DNA from: CAYOOP01 sp964405685 | GTDB lineage: Bacteria > Pseudomonadota > Alphaproteobacteria > Rickettsiales > SXRF01 | Direction of reading: 5' to 3' | Length of the DNA: 64,000 bases | Assembly: GCA_964405685.1 (NCBI GenBank) | Contig: CAYOOP010000001.1 | Coordinates: forward strand, 62,001 to 126,000 | Shown: positions 37,501 to 43,887 of the stretch, in pieces | How positions within the stretch are numbered: the stretch's first letter is position 1 | How the letters are laid out: each line of letters starts with the position of its first letter | Notes under the pieces: model-generated | What the model saw: the letters and a program-made list of their open reading frames with translations, nothing else | The model's database searches: none | Told to the model about the DNA's origin: nothing | Program-made: the position numbers and the translations under genes

Positions 37501-38663
37501 GCATCACGGGCTCATCCGCCAACAACGTCATTGTCGGCGGGGCCGGAGCGGACACTATCAACGGTGGTGCAGGCAGCGATACTGCATACTACGCTTATTC
37601 GGCAGCGGCTGTGAATATCAATCTAAACCTTGCCACGGCACAAAGCGGCGGCGATGCGCGGGGGGATATTCTTTCCAATATCGAAAACGTGATGGGCTCC
37701 GCTTATAACGACGTCTTAACCGGCAATGCCGCCGCCAATATTCTGAATGGGCTCGCAGGCGATGACACGATTAATGCAGGCGGTGGCGATGATCTTATCA
37801 TCGGCGGGCTTGGTTCCGACTCTATCGACGGCGGTGCAGGAATCGATACGATTTCTTACGTTTCGTCCACCGACTTTGTGAGCGCCGATTTGGGTGCGAA
37901 TAATTTTTGGAACGGCGATGCGAGATGGGATAGCGTGTTCAATGTCGAAAACATCATCGGCTCGAATTTTAACGATACGCTCAAGGGTAATGCTGGTGCC
38001 AATCAATTGGCGGGCGGTGTGGGGAATGATGCCATCTATGGTCAAGCAGGCAACGATACGCTCGACGGCGGGACCGGCGATGATCAGCTGTTGGGCGGCG
38101 ATGGTGATGACATCCTGATCGGCGGTTTGGGCTCCGACTCTATCGATGGAGGCGCAGGAATCGATACGATTTCTTACGTTTCGTCCACCGACTTTGTGAG
38201 CGCCGATTTGGGTGCGAATAATTTTTGGAACGGCGATGCGAGATGGGATAGCGTGTTCAATGTCGAAAACATCATCGGCTCGAATTTTAATGATACGCTA
38301 AAAGGTAACGATGGTGCGAACCGGCTTACAGGGGGTAAGGGCAACGATACGCTGACCGGTGGATTGGGTGCGGATAAGTTCCAATATGCGGCTACTGCTG
38401 ACTCCGCCACCGGCACGGGTCTACGCGATATCATCACCGATTTCAGCCATGCGCAAGGGGATCTGATTGATCTTTCGGCATTTGCGGGCACGTTTACATT
38501 TAAGGGCACCGCGGCGTTTAGCGGCACCGCACCGCAACTTAATTATACACAAATTGGTAGTAGTACCGTTATCGGGGTGGATGCGAACGGGGATAATACG
38601 CTCGACTTCCAAATTGAGCTCGCAGGCTTGCATGCACTAGTGGCAGCGGATTTTGCGCTATAA
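28536..38663 (+). CDS. giant RTX calcium-binding protein with an internal GH114-like glycoside hydrolase domain
   Basis: ATG 28536 with AGGAG 7 nt upstream gives 3375 aa. Residues 1 to about 685 are non-repetitive and helical. RTX block 1 (about 690-940) is made of GGxGxDxUx nonapeptides. A related domain with NDTYAVLDNVLDANDIISD and a unique region reach about 1235. RTX block 2 runs from about 1240 to 2305 and alternates nonapeptides with longer units (YxxSxAGVxVNL...GDxLxNIENVxGSxxND). A non-repeat domain at about 2308-2635 has GYVNLAKVNSF, EVDFTQSGWQQAVFNRV, GFNGTLLDDVLQYY and VVENYFSR; this order resembles GH114 (endo-alpha-1,4-polygalactosaminidase) TIM barrels, with Asp2468 and Glu2564 as candidate acids. 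RTX block 3 follows, then a serralysin-type C terminus ending DFAL, the usual type I export signal. It is most likely exported by the adjacent system. Confidence 0.9.
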   Translation: MSFSQSVATSYLNNLQLYKDKANNGTITSAEVSAAKNLAAVYYTYLSENNIAYGNAALTVVRNDGGFGTYANNLLNSELKELHPTWTDTQISDVNARVLINLAFEDCYLRANTADGIISYSAIADYHYDIYAINGLPKTSWGGTFFEEFVGSGSYTDLGINYFDDVSTVNFRSAFKDVVLNQTRNGINAANAFQEMWSVSRAGNSFLDEAGNQIGNLLLAIKQSADAFVDWASSTSLSSAVDAIGQAIQNIFTSDGQAAPPRYVATIGITLPATGQTSVGIVHEYGSVVVSSGNLSTQDKAATIAHITHQVKTGGLGPDSAITTATFVDATNNSMSTATVYSGDVNKVLSSLGGISTNGVTIGTAGTNGETLISLISDTATTVVNGVSYALSDVMHSFQSAAVAVTDFITHEIENGMKWFTDTNGAQTTIAEWLGNNIVNLADGTLSASDAFIGLAKFMSQRFLASEISGTITHSQASTIMSNVFQRLGVDAVSAGEISGLVAISLERMAVDFAFHINDWNGEQYRNAAITTVSAVVAQHYASQYLGDAASVPMVAAVVTLVSGLLNSDGYDQGDWIMLGIQTYLAANAALAGYIANIYLPGSGPIVSALAAYVQSKILSFLYQGKVFHAGEFGDPSLVINSIYTIQQIDDGTGHMVNALIATSTNGSTILAKGITHIIGAAGEDVLVDHAGVDSYILGNGGSDYLEGRAGDDALIGGDGNDILNGGDGKDILQGDGGDDTIFGEDGDDIVIAGTGNDFVHLGSGDDIANGGAGDDYILAGMGDDAVAGEEGNDTLDGGEGDDSMEGGAGDDLILGNLGNDSITGGDGADIVFGTDGNDTIYGGDGNDFIAGGKDIDILHGDNGNDLIVGGLGNDFADGGLGNDNLVGGAGNDVLLGGMDDDYIDGGDGDDTESGGFGNDILVGGLGADTLAGEEGNDTYAVLDNVLDANDIISDTGGSDTLLLSWLAAANVANLSLVKHGNDLDVKYGGRTLATITDQFTSAGTAIEKIELAGNKFINLSAVSYNAATGVGIFSVAALTGGMAGAVAARATNVQNDTLTKELYFNGSFLDHLSQIAYDEKLGAEIDSEYYNGTGVTSFFRNRGIFGGKYTVYKLDTPGNITGTDAGAGYFIMDAEDQTALVKDTFHMGSTDLGATYDDLFLNAQVIYTSPNPYQIMDVVVNGQVVYTKVANDGTYYAPGATIGGRDIAFRLSHAEATYNTAVAVKEIGNDMLVGAYWNETLDGKSGDDILISNSGDDTLLGGAGNDYLLAGEGNDNAQGGDGADIIFGNGGNDTLAGGNDDDAMLGAEGNDIINGDAGNDWLDGGTGADTINGGDGNDVVRGGEGNDTITGGAGNDVLHGDAGDDDIFGSDGDDFIYGGGGRDVLDGGAGNDILDGAGGSSSLNGGDGLDRITFRSATTGMTLNLATIVAAGIANGDRIISIEGVEGTNYNDTITGFAAQASILYGLGGNDTITGSTANDVIDGGAGNDILNGSNGDDTIEGGSGSDQINGGNGSDTVSYSTENGGVNVYLDLGYGNSNATGDTYVGIENITGSNYNDNLRGSALANVINGGKGNDNIDAYAGNDIIYGGDGGDGINAGAGNDVVYGGTGADALEGLDGNDTIYGEDENDNIWGGVGDDVLSGGAGNDNIEGGDGNDVLDGGTGADQLDGSAGTDTVTYANSSAGVTINLFTNANSGGAAQGDMLGNIENITGSAYNDMLAGSATANTIDGGNGIDTALYTNSAAGVNVNLSLTTAQTGGFAAGDILRNIENVIGSVYNDVLVGNANANIMDGGAGNDQINGGAGSDTVTYSSAGAGGVSVYLAGGASIYVAGNAVGDVLTNIENLVGSNFNDDLRGDDSANVLSGGTGDDILEGGKGNDELWAGDGNDILRGGVGDDVLVGGAGADSITGGDGRDTASYWDATSAVTIYMDGRTNAGGEAQGDTLFTVEVVLGSAYDDTVTGSALNDWIYGNRGYDILYGGNGDDTLVGDDTEFAGNDSLYGQAGNDTLEGDAGNDWLDGGDGDDTVYAGKDNDTVLGGIGIDKLYGDDGNDTLNGGDGNDTIYGGTGADTISGDNGDDKLYGDFGNDTINGNAGIDEIFGSEGNDIIDGGDGNDVLAGENGDDIIRGGLGADVIYTDGPGYNGNDTAFGGDGDDLIKTGVGNDQVNGDAGNDRIYGEAGDDTLSGDAGNDFINAGEGNDVVSGGLGNDTILGYEGNDTLQGNDGTDLLYGLSGDDTIRGGMGNDTIYGDIGTDTLYGDIGDDTLDGWKGADLLEGGTGNDVLSGGDDNDTLNGGDGDDILYGDRQPNPNALPASQAAILAKITNAPSYHSWGLVYQGNQYTVEGLKAAAHEMLILNPAKYSLTNTPNSEVLWSHADVGEIQQSGKVVMGYVNLAKVNSFTNMWNAGWTTTGLANGDLSTAAPTWLSKAESATTREVDFTQSGWQQAVFNRVGQMIEQGFNGTLLDDVLQYYFAAPTTLTGAAFEQAVAQKATAMRDFIIAIRQFSDTKTQQVYGAEAAQHHFQLVVNGAPYLLQDAIISPNILTSQKNVDYLHAIDAIVVENYFSRHTDLYINDTMTFFGANGVTMLSLDTDQVTQQQRIQIITDAVNKGFMPFTTENDSYDVLNSTFLHELNDTPVAGNDMLNGGAGNDTLIGGLGNDTLTGGAGADVFFINKEINANDTITDFSVVDGDKINLQNFAAAPTFATLSKVQSGADTIITLETHIITLKNVMAATLTAAHFIGLSAAITGTAGKDVLTGTGNADVMYGLDGADTISGMAGDDILDGGAGADKIDGGAGVDTLSYAASNAAVSVNLAATTAQAGGHAAGDMLSNIENIIGSAYNDTLAGGIAANVIDAGAGVDTVSYAASSAGVNVNLALATAQSGGNAQGDVLSNIENVTGSALNDVLAGNAANNSLFGGAGDDVLFADAGADKIDGGGGMDTVYYDYSTAAIIVNLAVTTAQSGGFAAGDTLFSIENINGSAYDDSITGSSANNVIVGGAGADTINGGAGSDTAYYAYSAAAVNINLNLATAQSGGDARGDILSNIENVMGSAYNDVLTGNAAANILNGLAGDDTINAGGGDDLIIGGLGSDSIDGGAGIDTISYVSSTDFVSADLGANNFWNGDARWDSVFNVENIIGSNFNDTLKGNAGANQLAGGVGNDAIYGQAGNDTLDGGTGDDQLLGGDGDDILIGGLGSDSIDGGAGIDTISYVSSTDFVSADLGANNFWNGDARWDSVFNVENIIGSNFNDTLKGNDGANRLTGGKGNDTLTGGLGADKFQYAATADSATGTGLRDIITDFSHAQGDLIDLSAFAGTFTFKGTAAFSGTAPQLNYTQIGSSTVIGVDANGDNTLDFQIELAGLHALVAADFAL
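37836..38290 (+). repeat. 318-bp-spaced exact duplication inside the RTX gene
   Basis: A 137-bp segment (37836-37972) is repeated without mismatch at 38154-38290, with a 318-bp period (106 codons). The flanks diverge at third codon positions. The repeated protein segment contains ISYVSSTDFVSADLGANNF and is the longest exact repeat I found in the gene. A recent tandem duplication or gene conversion is the simple explanation. Confidence 0.85.
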
Positions 38664-38678
38664 TACCATTGTTAGAAG

Positions 38679-38816
38679 TTAAGCGGTATCTAGCTTTGAG
38701 GCCATTTTGCGGTAGAAGGTGGATTTGGCGATGCCCAGCGCTTCGGCGGCGCGGGTGATGTTTTGCTCGTAGCACTCCAAGGTTTTTTGCATGGCTTCCG
38801 CTTCGATTCCTGCCAT
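38679..38816 (-). CDS. 45-aa stand-alone Fis-type helix-turn-helix protein
   Basis: The frame reads MAGIEAEAMQKTLECYEQN, then ITRAAEALGIAKSTFYRKM, and ends ASKLDTA. This matches the C-terminal HTH_8 (Fis-like) domain of NtrC-family activators, where the recognition helix has the GI..STFYRK form. AAGGAG lies 7 nt upstream of the ATG at 38816, so it is a complete small gene and not only a truncated tail. No AAA+ or receiver domain is encoded beside it. It lies between the RTX gene and the RTX fragment, and may regulate the locus; that is an inference. Confidence 0.7.
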   Translation of the reverse strand: MAGIEAEAMQKTLECYEQNITRAAEALGIAKSTFYRKMASKLDTA

Positions 38817-38941
38817 GGTTTTTCTCCTTGGCACCAATTTACCCATCAAAGAAAGCCGCCGGATGATGCTTGATGTTGCAACTCATTTGGGCATCTCCGC
38901 CGATGATGTCGCCGATGTGTATGATTTAGGTATGAAAACAG

Positions 38942-39289
38942 GTGCCGTTCGGCAACGATATTATGGACGGCGGCCTTGAAGACGATGTGCTGCAAGGCGG
39001 CGACGGCAACGATGTGTTCCTAAGCAGCGGCGGCTCCGACACGGTCGATGGCGGCGCGGGGGCCGACATTGTGCAATTTACAGGAAGCTTCTCGGAATAT
39101 ACGCGCACCACGCTGACGGATGGCCGCATTGTCACGGCGGCCCTTTCAGGCACCGGCCCACACATAAACTATGCGATTGTATCCGGAAATACAGTCGTAG
39201 GCGTAGATTTCAACGGCGATCACACCGCCGATTTCCAAATTGAAATGACCGGTGTTCACACGCTGACTAGCAGTGACTTTGTATTGTAG
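38942..39289 (+). pseudogene. orphan C-terminal RTX fragment
   Basis: The frame from GTG 38942 encodes 115 aa: a few RTX nonapeptides (GNDIMDGG, DDVLQGGDGND, GGSDTVDGGAGAD) and a C-terminal signal region with VVGVDFNGDHTADFQIEM and a terminal DFVL. It parallels the end of the large RTX protein (VIGVDANGDNTLDFQIEL, DFAL). A TGA at 38933-38935 blocks the frame just upstream, and no ribosome-binding site precedes the GTG. I read it as the remnant of a second RTX gene. A tiny secreted protein is possible but less likely. Confidence 0.7.
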
Positions 39290-40567
39290 CTAGCCTGGGT
39301 TGGCGGTGAGGATTGTATCGAGTTTGCCCACAGCGGCGAGCAAGCGGTAGGCACCTAGCACTTGGCGGGACTGTGCGCGTATGAGATTGATTTTGCTGGT
39401 GTAGAGTTCATCCTGCTCGTTGAGCACATCAAGCACCGTGCGCGTGCCGGCCATTTTTTCTTTTTGCACACTATCTAACGCTTTCTCGCCCGCAGCAAGG
39501 GCTTGTTCGTGTTCGCTGATGGCAGCAGTGGCAGCCTGGTAGTTGTTCCACTCTCGTAGGCCCGTTTGCAGCGTTTCGCGGGTAATGTCCGTGGTCTCAT
39601 GCCGGCTGCGCGCGTATTGGTGGGAGGCTTCGCTGATGCGGGAATACTCGGCCCCCGATTGGAAAATGGGAATGGATACACGCATCATCACCGAACGGTC
39701 ATCGATGGTATTAATTCCGGGTTGCGTGGTGCCGTTGACATCGTTCATATTGCCTTCAAGACGCACGCTCGGCAGCATGGCGGCTTTGCGTTCATCCACT
39801 GTGTAATCTGCAATTTTTTCGTTTTGTTTGGCTTCGAGCACGGCAGGGTGGTCGGCTACTTCGGCAGAGATTTCATCGGGAGATGAGGGAAGCGTTGCGG
39901 GCAGTGTAGGGAAATTATCCATCGCCGGTTCCTTGCCGGTTTCGCGGATATAGGCATCGCGCGCATTGGCGAGTGCAGCTTCGGCATCGTGCAGTTCGGC
40001 TTGCGCGCGTGATAGCCGCGCTTCGGATTGGGAGACGTCGGTGATGGTGAGTTCGCCCATGTCGAATTGGGAATGCGTGGCGGCCAGGTGGGTGGTAAGT
40101 GCGTCTACGTTTTCGCGGGAGATGGTAAGCACACGTTGTTTTTCCACCACGTCGACATAAGCGGCGATGGCGCTTAGCAACACCTGTTGCTGCAATTGCT
40201 TGAGATGTGCTTCACCACCATCCGCCCGCGCGTAGGCAACGCCGATGCGGGCGAAGGCATCGCCTTGAAATAAAGCCTGAGTGACACTCAACCGTTTATT
40301 CGAAGTCGTCTGCGAATCCGGCAGCACGTTATTATATTGTACGCGCTGGCGACCCTGGTCATAACCGGCACTAGCGTTGGGTAGAAAGGCGGAATAGGCC
40401 TGGAAGACCCCCTGCTTGGTGGCGGCCAATTGTTCGCGTTCGGCTTGCAGGGCGGGGTGGGTGGCGTTAACGTCTTGTAACATGGACGCAAAATCGTCCC
40501 CGTAGGCGTTGGAATTGCCTAAGACTATGAAAAACGTTAATAGTTTGCAGATTGTAGCCATTCTCAT
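39290..40567 (-). CDS. TolC-family outer membrane protein of the type I secretion system
   Basis: This 425-aa protein starts with a signal peptide (hydrophobic LLTFFIVLG, cleavage near NAYG). The mature part has two TolC-type repeats: FQAYSAFLPNASAGYDQGR and VTQALFQGDAF, then IAAYVDVVEKQRVL, and in the second half MLPSVRLEGN, IPIFQSGAEYSRISEA and TRTVLDVLNEQDELY. It would form the outer-membrane channel for the ABC transporter and fusion protein encoded divergently at 40695-43813. It starts directly after the RTX fragment stop on the opposite strand. Confidence 0.92.
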   Translation of the reverse strand: MRMATICKLLTFFIVLGNSNAYGDDFASMLQDVNATHPALQAEREQLAATKQGVFQAYSAFLPNASAGYDQGRQRVQYNNVLPDSQTTSNKRLSVTQALFQGDAFARIGVAYARADGGEAHLKQLQQQVLLSAIAAYVDVVEKQRVLTISRENVDALTTHLAATHSQFDMGELTITDVSQSEARLSRAQAELHDAEAALANARDAYIRETGKEPAMDNFPTLPATLPSSPDEISAEVADHPAVLEAKQNEKIADYTVDERKAAMLPSVRLEGNMNDVNGTTQPGINTIDDRSVMMRVSIPIFQSGAEYSRISEASHQYARSRHETTDITRETLQTGLREWNNYQAATAAISEHEQALAAGEKALDSVQKEKMAGTRTVLDVLNEQDELYTSKINLIRAQSRQVLGAYRLLAAVGKLDTILTANPG

Positions 40568-40694
40568 AAGAGCGCACCTATCCTTAAAACTGGATATTTA
40601 TTAATATAAATTTATAAATAATGCAAATGTTTTATTGATTATTAAGTTATTTTATATTAATACATCCGGACATTCCCCACCCAAAGGCCAAGGC
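40568..40694. promoter_or_regulatory. AT-rich divergent control region of the secretion genes
   Basis: This 127-bp stretch between the tolC-like gene and the ABC transporter is very AT-rich (runs such as TTATTAATATAAATTTATAAATAAT in shortened form), far above its neighbours. It must contain promoters for both directions. I cannot assign a specific -35/-10 pair or operator; two TTAA-type tracts are present but not in the CtrA spacing. Confidence 0.4.
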
Positions 40695-42398
40695 ATGACC
40701 CACGCAGACTCCAACCCGCTTCGTACCCTGCTTCATCAATTGAAGCCCGTATCTTGGGCTGTGGGGACGATCGGTTTTTTCATCAGCCTGCTCATTCTGC
40801 CCATGTCGCTTTATTCCCTCCAGGTCATGGACCGGGTGGTGAATACGGGGAGCATGGCCACGCTTCTGTGGCTTACCGCCATTATTCTTGCCATGTTTGC
40901 GGTAGTGGGGTTGTTGCAAGCGCTGCGCAGCATGATTTTAGTGCGCGCCGGCGACTGGCTGCACGATCGCATTTCCGCAGTGGCCTTGCCGCAGGTATTA
41001 GCGCAGGCGGCAACCGGTGGCAAAGGCGCGCAACATTTGCGCGATGCGGGGGCGCTTAAGCAATTTATTTCCGGACCGGGGCTTATCGCGCTTTTGGATG
41101 CGCCGTGGTGCGTGCTTTATATCATTGCCCTTTTTGTGGTGCATACGAGCTTGGGGGTAATTGTTACGCTTGGTGCGGTAGTGTTGATTGTGCTGGCGTG
41201 GCTCAATGAAGTCGCCATTCGCGATATGGTGAAAGAAGCAGGCGGCCGGCAGATGCGGGGGTTGCAGGAGTTGGAATTCGCGACGCGCAACGCTGAAGTC
41301 ACAGAAGCGATGGGCATGGGCCGCGCTTTAGCGGCACGCTGGAAACTCATGCAGCAAGGCGTTTCGCTGCTACAGATCCATGCCAGTAATCGCTCCGCGG
41401 TGATTCAGGGGGGGGCGAAGTTCGCGCGACTTTCGCTGCAGGTGTTGATCACCTGCATGTCCGCCTATCTGGTGATCAAGGGTATGTTAACAGTGGGTGC
41501 GATTATCGCTTCTTCCATTTTAGCCAGCCGCGCGCTCGCACCGTTTGAAGCGACGATTGCCAGTTGGAAATCCTTCTCTGAAGCACGCGGGGCCTATGCG
41601 CGGCTTAAAGTCGTGCTGGAAAAGGCGCAAGCTGAGGAGACCATGCCGCTGCCAGCACCGGCCGGCGCGCTGGCGGTGGAGCAGGCAGGCTATGCGATTC
41701 AAGGCAGAGAAAAACCGATTTTGAGGAATGTCAGCTTCGCGCTGCAGCCGGGGGAGATGCTGGGTATTGTGGGCGCAAGCGGTTCCGGCAAGTCGACGCT
41801 GGCGCGGCTTATTTTAGGCGTGTGGCCGCTGTCGGCAGGGGTGGTGCGGTTGGATAGCGCGGATATTCACCGCTGGCCGAGGGAGGCGCTTGGCACCTAT
41901 ATCGGCTATCTGCCTCAGGATGTCGAACTTTTTAGCGGCAGCATTAAAGATAACATCTCACGCTTTCAGGCAGGTGCATCGCCCGAAGCGGTGGTGCATG
42001 CCGCGCAGATGGCGGATGCGCATGAATTGATTTTGCGGCTGCCGCAGGGGTATGACACTGAGATTGGCGCCGGCGGAATCAATCTCTCCGCTGGGCAGCG
42101 CCAACGCATTGGTCTGGCGCGCGCGTTGTACGGCGAGCCGCGTTTGCTAATTCTCGATGAGCCGGATGCGAATTTGGATGAAGCCGGGCAACAAGCGCTG
42201 ATTTTTGCACTCAGTGTTGCAAAACAAAAGCGCATGACGACGCTGTTGATTACGCACCGCAGCGCGCTGCTTGCGCATGTGGATACGCTGTTGCTGCTGC
42301 GCGACGGGGCGATGGAGGCTTTCGGCCCGGCGGCAAAAATAATGGCGGCGCTTGCGACCAAACAGCAAGCGCAACGTACTCCCGAGGCGGCATCATGA
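40695..42398 (+). CDS. type I secretion ABC transporter, PrtD family
   Basis: ATG 40695 (AAGG upstream) gives 567 aa. A six-helix membrane domain covers about 18-295, with the N-terminal VSWAVGTIGFFISLLILPMSLYSLQVMDRV typical of PrtD/HlyB-type exporters (shortened here). The ATPase domain has Walker A GASGSGKST (360-368), signature LSAGQ (464-468), Walker B LLILDEP (484-490) and a His switch in LLITHR. There is no N-terminal C39 peptidase domain. It couples to the HlyD gene by a 4-nt overlap. The adjacent RTX protein with a DFAL end is the likely substrate. Confidence 0.95.
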   Translation: MTHADSNPLRTLLHQLKPVSWAVGTIGFFISLLILPMSLYSLQVMDRVVNTGSMATLLWLTAIILAMFAVVGLLQALRSMILVRAGDWLHDRISAVALPQVLAQAATGGKGAQHLRDAGALKQFISGPGLIALLDAPWCVLYIIALFVVHTSLGVIVTLGAVVLIVLAWLNEVAIRDMVKEAGGRQMRGLQELEFATRNAEVTEAMGMGRALAARWKLMQQGVSLLQIHASNRSAVIQGGAKFARLSLQVLITCMSAYLVIKGMLTVGAIIASSILASRALAPFEATIASWKSFSEARGAYARLKVVLEKAQAEETMPLPAPAGALAVEQAGYAIQGREKPILRNVSFALQPGEMLGIVGASGSGKSTLARLILGVWPLSAGVVRLDSADIHRWPREALGTYIGYLPQDVELFSGSIKDNISRFQAGASPEAVVHAAQMADAHELILRLPQGYDTEIGAGGINLSAGQRQRIGLARALYGEPRLLILDEPDANLDEAGQQALIFALSVAKQKRMTTLLITHRSALLAHVDTLLLLRDGAMEAFGPAAKIMAALATKQQAQRTPEAAS

Positions 42399-43813
42399 AA
42401 TGGTTTGAACGCATCGCGCGCTACGAAAACCATCCGCGCATGGCGCGCATGGTCGATAGCATCGACCGGTTTTCGCATGTGCTGACCCATCGCAATTACG
42501 ACGGCAGCAACCCCGCGATCGCCGGTGTCTATGCGCCGCTGCGTGCCAGCCTTATTGCGATCTCCGTTATTATGCTTATTACGCTGGTGTTTGGAGTGCT
42601 TGTACCGATGGAGAGCGCGGCGATTGCTAAAGGAACCGTGGTGGTAATGTCCAAGCGTAAGACCGTGCAGCATTTGGAAGGCGGCATCGTCAAAGCGATT
42701 TTGGTGCAGGACGGGCAGCGGGTGGAAAAAGACCAGCCGTTGATGGAAATAAGCGATGTCGCGCCCAAAGCCAATCAGGATATTGTGCGGCAGGAACTCT
42801 GGGTAGAGCGCGCTGCCGAAACGCGAGCGATGGCGCTGCATAAAAGGGCGGATACGATTACGTTTCCTGAGGGCATGCAGGAAGCAGCGAAGGATAATCC
42901 GAACATCGCGCAAGCCATGCAAACGCAGGAAGAACTGTTTAATTCGCAGCACCAAGCGCAGATGGGCAAGCTAAAAACCCTGAAGCAGCGTGTGGCACAA
43001 TTGCGCGAGGAAATCACAGGGCTGGAAGCGCAGGTGCAAAGCGCCGAAGGCCAGCTGGCGCTGACCGATGAAGAAATCGCGTCGGTGCAAACGTTACTCA
43101 AGGAAGGCCTGGCCACCAAGCCGCGATTGCTGGCGCTGCAACGCCAGTCTGAAGAATTGCGCGGGCAGCGCGGGCAGGCGCTTGCGGCTATCGCTAAAGC
43201 TAAGCAGGCGATTACGGAATCGGAACTGGAAGTGATCAATCAGGAAAATGATTTTGCGACGACGGTGACGGCTGAACTGCGCGACATCCGCACTAAAATT
43301 GCCGATTACGAAGAAAAGTTGCGTGTTGCTACCGACGTGATGGACCGCACCGTGGTGCTGGCGCCAACCGAGGGGATTGTAACAGGCCTTAAATTTCACA
43401 CCGTTGGCGGCGTTGTCGCACCGGGCGCGCCGATCATGGACATTGTTCCCCAAGGCGAATCGCTGGTGCTCGAGGTGCATATTCAACCCACCGATATCGA
43501 TGTGGTAAAACCGGGCCTTGAAGCAAAAGTCATTTTCCCCGCGTACAAAGCCCGCCGCATGCCGCTGTTTGTCGGCAAGGTAACGCAAGTCTCCGCCGAT
43601 GCGTTTACCGAGCAGCAAGGCGTGCAAACCGTTTCGTATTATACGGCGCGGGTGGAAGTGGAAGGCGACCAGACCCGTGCCCTGGCGCAAGGTATCGTTC
43701 TTACGCCCGGCATGCCGGCAGATGTTTATATTCGTACCGGTAGCCGTTCCTTCCTGGGTTATTTACTGGCTCCGCTCACCGACAGCATGGAGCACGCGTT
43801 TAAAGAAGAGTAA
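42395..43813 (+). CDS. type I secretion membrane fusion protein, HlyD/PrtE family
   Basis: The 472-aa protein begins inside the last codon of the ABC gene (ATGA). One membrane segment at about 48-70 follows a short cytoplasmic N terminus. A lipoyl-type half-motif (QHLEGGIVKAILVQDG) lies before a long coiled-coil hairpin (about 130-300). After it come the returning lipoyl half (VVLAPTEGIVTGLKFHTVGGVV) and a beta-barrel domain. It links the inner-membrane ABC pump to the TolC channel. Confidence 0.94.
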   Translation: MKWFERIARYENHPRMARMVDSIDRFSHVLTHRNYDGSNPAIAGVYAPLRASLIAISVIMLITLVFGVLVPMESAAIAKGTVVVMSKRKTVQHLEGGIVKAILVQDGQRVEKDQPLMEISDVAPKANQDIVRQELWVERAAETRAMALHKRADTITFPEGMQEAAKDNPNIAQAMQTQEELFNSQHQAQMGKLKTLKQRVAQLREEITGLEAQVQSAEGQLALTDEEIASVQTLLKEGLATKPRLLALQRQSEELRGQRGQALAAIAKAKQAITESELEVINQENDFATTVTAELRDIRTKIADYEEKLRVATDVMDRTVVLAPTEGIVTGLKFHTVGGVVAPGAPIMDIVPQGESLVLEVHIQPTDIDVVKPGLEAKVIFPAYKARRMPLFVGKVTQVSADAFTEQQGVQTVSYYTARVEVEGDQTRALAQGIVLTPGMPADVYIRTGSRSFLGYLLAPLTDSMEHAFKEE

Positions 43814-43887
43814 AGCTGCGTGCTTGAGTCTTGCTCTTTTCGTATTTGCCATTATTCTGATCGCTCCTGTTGCCCTTGGTGTTAACC

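Noticed and set aside
28536..38663. Dense short DNA repeats resembling a CRISPR or satellite array
   Set aside because: They stay in one reading frame with an 18- or 27-bp period and encode RTX nonapeptides; no constant spacer-repeat pattern and no cas genes.
38815..38979. 54-aa plus-strand frame between the HTH gene and the RTX fragment
   Set aside because: It has natural-looking content (LGISADDVADVYDLG) but no ribosome-binding site, and it starts on top of the opposite HTH gene; not enough support.
40568..40694. CtrA binding site (TTAA-N7-TTAA) before the secretion genes
   Set aside because: The TTAA tracts are 11 nt apart and not in the required spacing; the region is simply AT-rich.
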